A stretch of 64,000 nt of DNA, from assembly GCF_001649575.2 (NCBI RefSeq), contig NC_051453.1:642913-706912 (forward strand), in the 5' to 3' direction. Origin of the DNA: Kryptolebias marmoratus. Lineage: Eukaryota > Chordata > Actinopteri > Cyprinodontiformes > Rivulidae. The notes beneath the pieces were generated by a model, which searched no databases, was not told the origin of the DNA, and worked only from the letters and a program-made list of their open reading frames with translations. Below, in pieces: positions 48,436 to 59,900 of this stretch (positions are counted from its first letter, which is position 1; the number at the start of each line of letters is the position of its first letter). A program made the position numbers and the translations under genes.

Positions 48436-49858
48436 ACCCACTGATTACTGTTTGAGAGCAGATTTAGATTGAGTTCAGCTCTTTAAACCTTACAGGACAA
48501 ATTGTTTGTCTGTAAAATCATTTAGCAGGAAAAAGAAAAGTAAAAATAGAAACGCTGGAGGTGTTTTCCAGCCGAGCTTCATTAGAGAGGATACCCAGGA
48601 GGCTGCAGCCACGTTGGATTTCATCAAATTAAATGTGTTGACTGTCTGATATTATCAAATGATCAACAAGTTGGTTTTCTCTCCTTTTCAGCCTGCCAGC
48701 TCATCGAGACGTGGTCAGACACGACTCCCTGGAGCTTCCAAGGCATTTGAGGTTCTCTCTGAATACGGCCAAAATGTCACTTAACCCGGCTGACACAGAG
48801 CTTCTGCTGCAACTGGGATATAATATAAACACACATGATCGAGCTGTAGCAACGGCCCAAAGGACTCTGGGAAAATGCACAAACGCTGCTGTTCGCACAG
48901 ATGTACAGACTGGTTTTAACCTCGCAGCCTCTCCAGTCCGTCACACTGACAACGACTTCGCAGCCTCTGCAGAAGAGTGTAACCACAGAACCTTCCTATA
49001 TCGCCACGAACAAAGCAGAGGCCTTATTTTAGACTTCGCAGCAGCCTATAAATACTTCAATATTTTAGTCTTAACCTTGCTTTTCTTTACAGTTTTGCCA
49101 AGTTTGTTTAGTTTCTGCACAAAGATGTAGTTATTATTAACTGCAGCTTAGTTCTTCTTTGTCTTTAAACTTTATATACACCTAAAAGCACTTTTTAAAT
49201 CACAGCGTGGCCGAATATTTCAGGCGCTCACTGAGAAATAAGTAAAATAAAGAGGTTATCGTGAACTACATCAGTGTGAAACAGTTTATTCCAGCAGTTT
49301 TCCAGATGTAAACTGCTGGTCTGCACTTAATGCAAACAAAGCACTAATCTGCTGAAAACCCCATGAAAGCTTGAGTCACGTGACGGACCTACATGAGGCT
49401 GGCCCTCGTCTGTTTGGGAAAAGAGTCTCTGATGTTTAGGTGGAAACATAAGAGTGAATCTGCTGCTAAGACAAAGATCGAGTACGATGGCAGTCAGGAA
49501 TAAATATCAGCCCATAAAGACAGAGCTCTGCACTCACACACGCAGCTGTTTCCTGCAGGTAAACAAACTCCACTTCTACAGTGTTCATTTAAGGATGCAT
49601 GTTTAATTTTTGTCTGGTCCTCCTGCACCTTTAAAGAAATAAATCAGCCTGTGTGGTAACTTGACAAGTGGCACCGTCCACTGTGTGCAACTGACACCAG
49701 CAGAGAAGAGGTGTGAGAATTTAAAACATGCTCATGATACAAGTCGAAGATTGCTTTGCATTTACAGAGAATGTTAGATGTTGTTAGGATTTCGCTGTAT
49801 AAATATGGATGGAAATAAAACATGAAAGCATCCCATCAGTCGCAGCCAGAAGACTCAC

Positions 49859-50016
49859 CCTTGGTAATTGGGCACATTTGCAATCACCAGAATCTTCTCT
49901 TTTCCTCTCATGTCTCTTCCGGGTGTGATGGAGTTCGCCTCCCAGGTTTTCTGATCTTCTTCGGTTGTGTTCAGGTCTTTGTGCTGGATACTCTCCTTCC
50001 TCCCTGCTCGGACCAT
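49859..50016 (-). CDS. mylk4: mylk4 candidate first coding exon C (long isoform)
   Basis: From ATG at 50016 to a GG/GTGAGT donor: 52 codons plus two bases, beginning MVRAGRKESIQHKDLN and ending KEKILVIANVPNYQ. The two leftover bases exactly fit the phase of the exon at 45510. An in-frame TGA lies just upstream, so 50016 is the first usable ATG in that frame. The exon itself seems to start at 50038 after TTCGTCACAG, preceded by a (TG)n pyrimidine-rich tract, and an upstream donor ACGAAG/GTGAGT at 50338 may end a 5' UTR exon. The match to known MYLK4 is not verified for this exon. Confidence 0.45.
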
Positions 50017-50833
50017 GCAGCTCGGACTCACTGATCAACTGTGACGAACACACACACACACACACAGAGACAGCCCAATGGGAAGCTCTGACCACGTTTG
50101 TCATGACGGCCATGAAGGGATAAGCACCAAAAAGGGGGAGATGACAGGGAGGGAGGAAGAGGAGGAGGAGTGAGGGGTATCTGTTGTGAGACCTGAAACA
50201 GGAATTGTTCCAGGGAATGTGGCTCATTATAACAGAACGAGTGGAACGCCAGCGAGCCGTGTGTCGGAGAAGGAGGAGGGATGATGGACAGAAAACAGGA
50301 AACAGCAAAGATACAGATGGCTTTTAAAAACACTCACCTTCGTTATCATGCCTTCTATTTTTGACTGAAAGTCAATTTAAAGACAACATTAATGGAACCC
50401 CACATATTTACAGAATCGTACAAACACACATCAGCTTTTAAGACATGAATCTATTGATTCATTAAAGCTGCCAAAGCAAAATCATTAAAACATCCTCATT
50501 ACTTGCTTCTTCGTCTTGTATCTCAGCACACCGGCTGGAAATAAAACACCAAATATATGAGACTTGATCAAAAACAAATGTGCTTTGACTTTTGGTTGCA
50601 CTACTTGTACAAAATCGACAAAAAAGAAAACTGTGAAAAACAATAATAGAGATGAATGTGAATTTGGAGAAAGAAGGATGATAAAAGCCAACCTCTACAG
50701 CTCAGACTTCACAGAAAAATCCTTCAGAGTTTAAACGAGTCACAGATAGTTGATATTTTAATATCTTCATCGGTTTCCAGTCATACATATTAAATATTAT
50801 TTCAGAGTATTTTATGAGGCGTGTGTCATAATT

Positions 50834-51006
50834 TCAGTTCTTGTAGAGGTTTGAGCTGTCTGTGAACTTCACCCTGATATAAAATTTAAAATTCTTCAGC
50901 GCAGATGAAAAGGTGATGGCATCGCCGTTTAGCAGCTGCTTGTTAAACAGTTTTAGAAAAGTGTCAGATGGTGTAAACCACTTCCAGTTCAAGGAGCCCC
51001 ATGAAT
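50834..51006 (-). other. Exon-like open segment of unknown identity
   Basis: After a good acceptor (TTTTGTTGCCCAG at 51007) the frame stays open 56 codons to TGA at 50834-50836, encoding a peptide that includes WGSLNWKWFTPSDTFLKLF and ITFSSALKNFKFYIRVKF. It has no start codon and I recognise no family. It could be a terminal exon of a small gene, a decayed transposon ORF or chance. Confidence 0.2.
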
Positions 51007-52215
51007 CTGGGCAACAAAATAAAACACAAACTGTACTAACTTTAGCATTAACACATGGACTGTGTCGCTATAAATGAATGAAATGTCCCATGACCTGTTG
51101 GTACTTTAGAATGTGAATAAAATCCATCGTAAGTCACTTCCTCTGGTCCCAGGGAAGGCAGGGGGACTGTTCTTGGCAGAGGTCAGGTCACAGATGGCTC
51201 AGGAGTTAAAAATTGTTCCTCAGTCTGCCAGGGGAAGATTTTATGACTCTGTAATGTCCGTCTGTAGGCAGCGGGGCAAACAGGTGAGCTGAGTCTTCCA
51301 GGCCGGTGATGGCTCTGTGCAGGAGCTGAAAACGTCTTTCAGTAAAGGGTTTTGGAGCCGATGATTATCGGAGGAGTTGTCTTGTCTTCTGCAGGACAGC
51401 TGGTGCTCCACGTTTAATCTGAGTGAGGAAGACGGAGATCAGCTGCACCAACAGGATGTTTGTTGGATAACTGAGCAGGAAGAAGAGTCACAGACGAAGT
51501 TACTCAGGACTCTTTCCTGCCTTTTACTCCTGAAGTGGACGACATCTAGGATGTTGGTTAAAAACCGCTGGTTTATTTACGCCCTCTGTAGCCCTGCTCA
51601 CACTGATATCTGTGAAGAAACGTTAGCACTGATATTCTTCTGAGCCATTAAAGGAGGTCGAGTTTAAGTGACGTGTCTGCTTGTGTGAAGAAGACATCTT
51701 AATGACATCCAAAAGGTCCATAGGCTTCAGGACTGAAATAAGAGTTAAAACTCAAAGTTTATTAAATGTATAAAGCTGGATGTAGGTGTAGAAAACACAT
51801 GTAGAAACTGTCTCAGTAAACTCAGGGACCACACAAAGCTCCATCGCAGTATTAAATCACGCTCAGCCTGCCTGCAGGAGATTTCAGCTTGGAAATATCT
51901 GAACAATTAGTTTTCTTTCACGAAATCAAGCTCTACTCTGCCCTTTAAGCCTGAACTTCACTGACCTGCAGCTGTTGGCAACAAACGGCATTCGTGAGTT
52001 TCCAAAATGTCACAATCTCAGGATCTCAGTTTCCCTGAGTGAGTCTCAGGGCTTCGCCCTTGAGTCGTACATGTTAAATGTTTGCAAAATAAATTTTCTC
52101 CTAAAATAGGCACAGCTTTGGGAAGGTTTGGCCACTTCTGAAATTAAATTGTGACTGACTGGAGACAAAACAAAAAGAAGAAATGGGGATCAAATTGAGA
52201 CACTTGGTGGCGTTG

Positions 52216-52345
52216 CTTGCAGCGCGATGGTTTAGTGGTTCAAACTGATGCCTCACAACAAGAAGGTCCTGGGTTCAAGCCCCAGGGCGCTCCATTTTCC
52301 TCCCACAGTCTAAAAACGTGCATGTTAGGCCGCCTTCAGGCCCAG
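52216..52345 (+). mobile_element. tRNA-derived SINE relic
   Basis: Carries a pol III A box-like TGGTTTAGTGG (52228-52238) and a B box GGTTCAAGCCC (52272-52282). Around the B box is an intact T-arm (CCTGGG-TTCAAGC-CCCAGG). It continues into CTCCCACAGTCTAAAAACGT and GCATGTTAGGC, the usual tail of a widespread fish tRNA-type repeat, with an internal deletion. Not a functional tRNA: the anticodon stem does not pair. Confidence 0.6.
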
Positions 52346-52711
52346 ACATCTGTGAGCTCAGAGGGATAAGTTATCTTCAGTTGTCTCATTCTTTAGCTCA
52401 AAGTGAAGTTTACTTTAGGTTAAACACAATACTGGTGACTGAAAACTGAGTGAAAATGTTCTTAGACATTCAAAATGTTTTGTTTCTACAAATTCCTGCT
52501 GGAGATAAAAGCTGAGTTTAACCAGAAACACAAGGGCTCCATGCAGACTTAAAGAGAAGACAGCAAAGATTTCTCAGCGTTGACTCTCTTACCCCATCAT
52601 TCTTTAGTTGCCTGAACTTCCTGAAGGGGATTTTCTTCTTGTTTTTATGATGTTTTATCCATTCTGAACAGCTGCTGATTGAAAGCTCAAAGCTCCAAAA
52701 GGTTTTTAAGT

Positions 52712-52800
52712 CAAGTGAAGTCAAGTCAAATTTATTTATGTAGCACTTTTCAGCAACAAGGCAATCCAAAGAGTACTAAGATATAATGAAAGCTAGCTAA
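52712..52800 (-). mobile_element. LINE 3' end fragment, reverse orientation
   Basis: TCAAGTCAAATTTATTTATG followed by TAGCACTTTTCAGCAACAAG is the reverse complement of a common fish non-LTR 3' terminus. Confidence 0.5.
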
Positions 52801-53533
52801 GAGTTAAATACATTAATAAAAGGCCAACATGATAAAACCTACGATAACTGAACTAAAAGGTACTTACTGTAAGGATAACTAAGAGTACTGAGGCTTTTGG
52901 AAACTGGATCATCTGTTTCATGAACAAGCTATGCTCCTGAGACTTTTATCAGAATCACAAATGAACTTTTTATTCTGAAACTGTAGAAACTAACAGATTA
53001 AAGCAGTATTTTTAAAATCTCTAACAAAGATTGCTTCTTCATCAGCCTTGTTCTTAGTTAAAGTTGGCTCCCAAGCTTTTTAAAGGAACATTTCTCATGC
53101 TTCTTCAGGCTCATTGTCTGATTATCTGATCATCTGCCGTCCTTTTGACCTCTCGTAGCCCTGACTCTACCTTCCCCCCGGGTGGAAATCCTCTTGTGTC
53201 TGTTACTGCGGGCTTTAACAATGCTTTACATCTGTTCTCTAATGTTTGCATTCCACTTGTGCTTTATTTAGCTCTCACTAAACCAAATCATCTTTGGACA
53301 ATAGTTCTGTTCGGCACAGGGTAAAGTCATGGGCTGTATGTGTCGCAGGAATCAGTTTTATAAGTTTGGACATGCTTTACTTGTGCTAAATCGCCTACAG
53401 TAACAATTTAATTTTACTTTTTAATCCAGTAAAAACTTCTAGTGGTTGTGCTGTAAAGCTAAACAATAAAAAACACTTTTCAGTACATGTTGCTGTCAGT
53501 GGCGGCTGGTGGAGTTTTCTCCATAAATCCAAA

Positions 53534-53568
53534 ATAGACATATACCAAAGGTTTTGGTATATGTCTAT
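53534..53568. repeat. Perfect 16-bp inverted repeat with 3-nt loop
   Basis: ATAGACATATACCAAA / TTTGGTATATGTCTAT separated by GGT. Confidence 0.95.
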
Positions 53569-54191
53569 TATACTTAGTATATATAGGACCCAGTGTATTT
53601 ACATGAATTAAAACAACAAAAGCAACATTATAATGTACATATAAATGCACAAGTGCTTCCTGAACACCAATACTTACAAAGATGGAGGTCTCCCAAGGCA
53701 CAAGCCTGTAGGACACATTTATAAGACCTGTTTTCTCCCTTATTTTTCACAACTTTACCGGAGAAACTACGTCAAAGATTGTTTTATGGTGAGAGCACTC
53801 ACTACGTCACGTATTCTGAACGTACAATATAACAAAGATCGGATGTCTCACTCCGATTAGAATTCAAAACCAAAAAACGTTCTAACAGGTTTTAGCATAA
53901 ATTTCCTTAAACTAATTATTAACTATGAACACATACCTTGTGTATGTAACTTAGTCACGTAATGAACTTATTACTGTCTTTGAATAAATGGCAGCTCACC
54001 CGCGGCTCGACCTTTCAATCAGGCGAACTTTCTGACAGACGGATGTGACGTCAGGCCGCGTGGCGGGAGTCCCACGCTCCGGCGGCGGGAGGCGGAGTCA
54101 GCTCTGAGCTCAGGAGAGGTGCGCCCAGAACGGTCCTATCTCTTGTACTGAAGAGGAGCTACTGCGCATGTGCAACTTTTAACGAGTCTAT

Positions 54192-54259
54192 GGACAAAGC
54201 AATGACTTATATGACTCCATATATGACTATATGACTCCATATAAGTCATTGGGACAAAG
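54192..54259. repeat. 52-bp palindromic insert flanked by 8-bp direct repeat
   Basis: GGACAAAG at 54192-54199 and 54252-54259 flanks a segment (54200-54251) whose ends are exact 14-bp inverted repeats, CAATGACTTATATG / CATATAAGTCATTG. The centre contains ATGACTCCATAT and its near repeat. Confidence 0.9.
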
Positions 54260-54889
54260 ATTTTTGCGCCCCGGGGCGGAAATACGTCACCAATCTGACA
54301 ACGTCAAAGAACGAAACAACTTTACTTATCATTAATTATGAAATATTTATCTTACACCACTAAAAATATATATACATATATTTCGAAATATTTTCAATGT
54401 ACTATTTATTTTTAATTTATTTTTTTACGTCTTATTCAAGATAATCTAAAATTATCAATCCAAACAGTAACTAAAAGCTAAAAATGAAATAAACATGCTG
54501 AAGTAGATGTTAACAGTGAAGAGATCACAATGGATTCCTACAAGAAAAAATAAAGTAAATAAATGTTAATTAGTATAAACGTTACAAACGTTAAGTCACA
54601 GCTGTAATGTCCTGAACGAGCTGAAGGTTTTGATGCCTGATTGTCTGAAATAGCTGAACATATAGTCCAATAAATATTAAAAATAAATCTCTATAACCAG
54701 GAAAACAGTGAATGCTGGCTCAGTCTGCAGACATGCAGAGAAACCTGACTTGGCTCTGAGATTAAGCTGTCAAAAGCTTCAAGTATTCTTTTTTTATGAT
54801 AAAAGATGCATCTCAGTTTCTGTGTAAATATTCCACACGTGAGCTGCAAAACAAAGCTGACAAGCGACCCGCTGAACACTTGACAGATT

Positions 54890-55500
54890 TCTGAAGGCCA
54901 GATTCCCTGGTGATCCCTCAGAAGGTCACAGCTGTGCGGGTACACAATCAGCCTGGCATGCATGCTGACCGCTGCGCTCGGCTACTTCTCCTAATTGATG
55001 GAACAGAGGCTGCCGCCGGCGTTTGCTTTGACCCACAGTGCATTTGAGGAACATGATGGTCAGAGTCGGTTTTGGTTTCGCTGCCTAATTACAGCGACAG
55101 AACGGAAAATAAATAGATGTGTGAAATCAGTAACGCAAGAAAGTGTGAAGTATCTGATGTGTGGTCTTCAGTGCACGTTAGCTTGCTAATAAGTGTTTAC
55201 TTTAATTGCTGTCGAGGTATAAATTCTGCAGCATCAGATGTAATTCTGCACAGGAGAGCTTGTTAGTTCAAACAATCCTTTTCACAGATGTCTAAGAGAT
55301 CAGTTGGGAAATCTGAGAAAACAAAAAGAACAACGTGGGGCACAGTCCGCAGCCTTTTTTGGTTAAAACTGGGCTCCAGAGTCTGCATCAAATAGGTGGC
55401 ACCTTATTTAATTGCGTCCCAGGGGAGCATTAACGCTGTATTAATAAGGTCAGGGTGGTGAATGTGCAGCTGAAGGTGGTAATGGGGACCTCTAGTTCAG
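54890..55500. promoter_or_regulatory. Candidate conserved regulatory block between mylk4 and serpinb1
   Basis: About 600 bases of unique-looking sequence dense in TAAT/ATTA cores (CTAATTGATGG, CCTAATTACAGCG, TTATTTAATTGCG, GTATTAATAAGG) without repeats or open frames. This resembles developmental enhancers, but is unproven. Confidence 0.28.
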
Positions 55501-55791
55501 CATTCAGTCAGATACAAACACCAGCACGCTCCCTAACCTGCAAAGCATGAACATGTTCCCTTTTGATTGCTTAATTAACCAACCGGGGGGGGGGGGATGA
55601 GTGAAGAACCAGTGGAGAATTATCGCCCAGCTCTGCAGCTCTGCAGCTCTGCTCCCTCATATTCAGAGTACTTGTTAGGATTTACTCTGCATTTGTCACT
55701 CAGTTCGGTGTCAGAGCTCTTTGCAGAGCCAATCATAGACAAAGTTTTGTCATCAGACTTATTAATCATCGTAATATATTTGTCTTCCATA

Positions 55792-56521
55792 CAGGGGTGG
55801 AAATTAGCACCCCCCACCGGCCAAATGCGGGTAAATATTTGAAGTGTTGGGTGAATTTGATCAACACACACGCCACTGTGGCGGGTTGGCAATTAGAACA
55901 GAAAAGGTGTTATTTGTCCTCCTGACATATAGGGGGCAGCAATGTGCTCGAGTTGCTGCTGTTACGTCGAGCCGCGTTCCNNNNNNNNNNNNNNNNNNNN
56001 NNNNNNNNNNNNNNNNNNNNNNNNNNNNNNNNNNNNNNNNNNNNNNNNNNNNNNNNNNNNNNNNNNNNNNNNNNNNNNNNNNNNNNNNNNNNNNNNNNNN
56101 NNNNNNNNNNNNNNNNNNNNNNNNNNNNNNNNNNNNNNNNNNNNNNNNNNNNNNNNNNNNNNNNNNNNNNNNNNNNNNNNNNNNNNNNNNNNNNNNNNNN
56201 NNNNNNNNNNNNNNNNNNNNNNNNNNNNNNNNNNNNNNNNNNNNNNNNNNNNNNNNNNNNNNNNNNNNNNNNNNNNNNNNNNNNNNNNNNNNNNNNNNNN
56301 NNNNNNNNNNNNNNNNNNNNNNNNNNNNNNNNNNNNNNNNNNNNNNNNNNNNNNNNNNNNNNNNNNNNNNNNNNNNNNNNNNNGATTATTTCAGACGGCT
56401 GAAATATTAGGTTCCCCCCTGGTAACTTTTGCAAAAAAACAACAAATGTCTCCAAATTCACAGGACTTGTTGTCCACCAGCCACTATGGCTGGTGGACAA
56501 AATTTTTAATTTCCACCCCTG
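55792..56521. mobile_element. hAT-like DNA transposon with 15-bp TIRs, interior mostly in an assembly gap
   Basis: Left end CAGGGGTGGAAATTA (55792-55806) and right end TAATTTCCACCCCTG (56507-56521) are exact inverted repeats. Next to the right end is a 14-bp perfect hairpin (TTGTCCACCAGCCA / TGGCTGGTGGACAA, 56470-56500). The 8-bp flanks (CTTCCATA and GTTTGAAT) do not match, so no target duplication is preserved. The visible length is 730 bp including 403 N, so the true length is unknown. Confidence 0.8.
55981..56383. other. Assembly gap (403 N)
   Basis: Unknown bases inside the hAT-like element; open frames across it are artefacts. Confidence 0.98.
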
Positions 56522-59500
56522 GTTTGAATAAAGACTAGAACCAACTGATTTTATCTGTGTAATTGTGTTCGAGTGGGGTCCAACATTGTGAACACCCTGA
56601 AGTCAGATCATAGTTAACACACAGGAAGAACAAATAAGTGATGAGTTAAACTCTCGGCTGAGATCAGCTTATCTGCTGTAAATTAATGATGGTGAGCTGC
56701 AGGACCCTGGCCTTCCAGCAGTGATGGCTGATTGAAGCCTCGAGCCTGATGTTCGATGGTCGTCTGTGGTCATTACTGCTGCACTTCCCTCCTGACCTTC
56801 TCGCTTTGAACATCTGAACCACCAAAATGTTGCATCCATTTGCTGTGTGGTCAGCTTCCTTTTTCCACAGCCCCACCCGGTTCAGAGTCCTCTCAGCAGG
56901 GAGGCTTTAAAGAAGCCTTTGTAATCTGTACTCCATGAGTACCTGCTGTGTTTGTGTGAGGCATGAGCATCCTCCACGTGCCTGCTGAAGGACAAATATG
57001 ACAGGTCAGCCCTCTGCCCCCTCCACCCCGCTGCTGCTTTCATCTCACGCTTAAATAAGTCAGAATAACAACGATGAGATTTATGAAAGGTCGGAGGCTC
57101 TGCCTTCATCCTGTCAGCTGGAACTTACCAAACACGGCAGAGTGTCACCACCAGATTCTAGGTCAGTCTGCACATTTTAGTCAGGAGAGGAAAACAAATC
57201 AGACAACAAAATCAGCCATTTAAACATGGCTGAAAATGCCTTCCTTCAAAGGACCTGCTTCTGCTCTTCTGTGGCTCTGGAGGAATGATCATGTGTTAAA
57301 TAGTTTCCTTTCTCTGCAGGTTTAAGATGCGTCTCTGTGTAAGGATGTAAACGTCGTCTGACAGGATCAGTTCCATTTGGGAGCTTTATTAATACTTGGA
57401 CTGTGAACAATCAGAAAGTCCTGAATTTCCTCTCTTTTAGTTCTGCTGCTCCTTTTTGCCAACACTGGAGGAAATATTTGTCTTCCAGACTGAATGACTC
57501 ACTTTGTCTTGACCTGAAAGCTGTTTTAGTGTCAAGTAGCTCCATTTGAGGTGAGAAATAACAACAGCTTTAGCTTAAATGTCATTATTAGGTACATATC
57601 TGTATTTTATTTTCCGTTTGGGTCCTACATGACAAGAAGAAGAACATAAAGCAGAGCTGGAAATGTTAATACAGAAACAAATGTTCAGAGATGTGTATAT
57701 AAAAAGGGTTGAGGGGTTTGTTGTTATGCTGCCTGATTCTGAGAATGAAGAGAAGATATTTCTTAATTTAGATCCCTTCCTCAGTTCGTTATTCTGACTC
57801 CCTCTGCTGGAAAAAGTTAAGTCTTCCTTCCAATATCGCACAAAAACCAGTCAATAAATCCACATAAACTGGGTTTTAAACATTTCATCTAGCTCTACTT
57901 TTTCTTTTTAATTTGAGAATCTTTTTGTTTCTTGCTAATCAACTGTTTTATGTTACAATTATAGGATTGTTGTTTTTAGTGAAAAAGTTTATTAAATACA
58001 ACACAGAGGGTGTAAAAAGGCACACATATGTAAACAATCATTTAATAATCAACTATTACTATAATTACCAACGCTACATTTTTCTGTGTGCACTTTTGTT
58101 AGCCTTTCAGAAGATCACAGTTAGAAAAGACATTTTATTTCCCAGTTGGGCCCCTATCCAAGCCAACATACTTTCTAAGAACTGTGGTGAGATTAAAAGG
58201 GAGGGTTGGGTCCAAAGGTTTCTGTGAATCAGGCACGTTTATCAGGTTTACTAAGGCTACAGGTGGAGACAGGACTACGCCTACAATAAATCAGACACAC
58301 CTTATGATGAAATATGAACTACATCTGACCTGCCCGGGCTTTCAGTGGTCCTCAGTCACCTTTCACTCAAATGTAATCCACTAAATTTCAGGTTACATTC
58401 AGGTAAAGACACTTTGTTGCCTAAAAGATCACAAACAACGAATAAAAGGAGTTAGATGTTAGAGTTAGAGTACTTTAAGCCTTGAGCCAGTTCTAATCTT
58501 CCAGGCTGCACATTATTCAGCTTTAATAGTGTTTTTATTTCTCTTTTAGCATGTTTGTGTGGCGTCACTAGACGGAAGTTTGGATTTTATGGGATTTTAG
58601 TTCCAATAGGTTGCTCAACAACGCCACTCTGGGAATTTCACCCAGAGAATATTACCTCCTCTCTGAGGCACACAGGTTCAGTTGTGCGAAGATTTAAAAC
58701 ATCTGAGGCAGTTCACAATTATAAAAGAAGTTTTATTAAATTCTCCTAAAAAAAGTTCATTTTAAAACGAATTAGTCCTTTTAAGAAGGACACCGAATCA
58801 AAATAAATAAAAGAAAGTAAAAAAACTGCAGCAGCTGAGGTTACCGGCCGGAGGGGGCGCTATGGGACGACATCCACCAAGCACCGCAAACCAAAACAAC
58901 CCATTAACACCAGACACAGTGAGACAACCCAAACTCAAGAATCACAGCACGCAAACGGGGGAGACGCCGTCACCACACCAACACCAACACCGGACCTCAG
59001 GAGCTGCAAACAGAAACAAAACACAAACAGTTAAATAAAAACGAGAATATCAGCCCGGGCTAAATAAAGAAAAACAAGGGGCTGTGAACAAAATAAGAAA
59101 TAGAAATCAGACAAAACAAATTAAAACATCAGGACCCGGTGTGGCCCTCTTGTCACGCCACAGCGGGAGATGAGATGGGCGCCGCTGCCACGCCCCAAAC
59201 GCTTCAATGCAGGCGGATACAGCACCACAGTCCAACCTCAAAAACAGTGGCGTACAACATCCGGGAGATGAACGTAGATAAAAGCAGAGCAAATCAGCAC
59301 AAATCCGGGAAACGCACACCGACAGAGCAGCAATGGTCCAACTGTGGGGACTATAAAAGGATTAGTCACTAAAATTAAAAGAAACCGGAGCTTAAATGAG
59401 TGTTAATCTCTTACCTGCCGATCCACAAACATGCGCACACACACACACACTCGCAGACCGAGGAAGAGGAGGGTAGCGCTGAGGCGTTTTTACCTATAAT

Positions 59501-59900
59501 CACACTTTAATTGAGATTTTCTGACCACGATCGGCTAAAGTGCAGTGAAGGGAGAAAACCTACCACCAGCCAGCGATTTGTTGCTTTCCGCTGCCAGAGT
59601 CCACCGGACGCGAACCACACAGTGGGAAAACAAAGACGACCCATCCTGAATGAGCGGTCAGCTCCCTTGTATACACCACGCCCACCCTCAGAACCGGAAC
59701 TCCTCACCTGGAAACTATTTGTGGAATTACTATACTTCTATACCACTACATTCGTTTTCAGCAGGTGGTGATTTAACTCAAATAAAAGGACAAACTCCCC
59801 CCTCCTCACTTCTCATGACTTCTAGCCGGATTTTGCGCCGGTGGCACAACAACGAGAAGAAGTTCTTCTCGAAGAAGAAGACTTTCTTCTGCACCGCAGA
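56522..59900. other. Intergenic region left of serpinb1
   Basis: No recognisable gene. The part 58555-59830 differs from its surroundings: purine/CA-rich with CpG clusters, a (CA)n at 59437-59449, and a perfect 9-bp inverted repeat CGAGAAGAA-G-TTCTTCTCG at 59851-59869. It may be an inserted element, but no family was recognised. Confidence 0.4.

Larger units (their letters stand above)
45511..49858 (-). other. Probable intron between long-isoform mylk4 exons
   Basis: Contains (TG)n at 46681-46702, (ATG)n at 47558-47578, and a minus-strand dispersed-repeat copy (48175-48435). An open frame at 48711-49130 (+) has no recognisable similarity. Confidence 0.5.
53498..54330. mobile_element. Possible DNA-transposon-derived block
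   Basis: Begins CAGTGGCGGCTGGTGGAG, a sequence typical of hAT-type termini in fish, and includes a perfect hairpin (53534-53568), a GC-rich patch (53998-54170) and GCGCCCCGGGGCGGAAATAC (54266-54285). I cannot locate a matching right terminus, so the boundaries are guesses. Confidence 0.3.
50350..55780. other. Upstream intergenic region (mylk4 to serpinb1), left part
   Basis: No supported gene. It holds the SINE relic, LINE fragment, palindromes, the possible transposon block and an AT/homeobox-motif-rich stretch (54890-55500). WRNIP1, which lies between MYLK4 and SERPINB1 in human, was not recognised. Confidence 0.6.

Noticed and set aside
48711..49130. 139-codon plus-strand open frame with a hydrophobic tail
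   Set aside because: GTG start, no family resemblance, no splice-site support, intronic position relative to the proposed long mylk4 isoform.
52221..52297. Functional tRNA gene
   Set aside because: The T-arm and A/B boxes are present, but the anticodon stem does not pair and the flanks match a fish SINE-like repeat; the CCA and T-run after it come from a deletion junction.
55844..56538. Open frames across the second N gap
   Set aside because: Unknown bases inside a transposon; not evidence for a gene.
59848..59885. Heat-shock element upstream of serpinb1 (GAA/TTC clusters)
   Set aside because: The GAA and TTC triplets are not at the required 2-base spacing in alternating 5-bp units; it is an inverted repeat in an AAG-rich tract.
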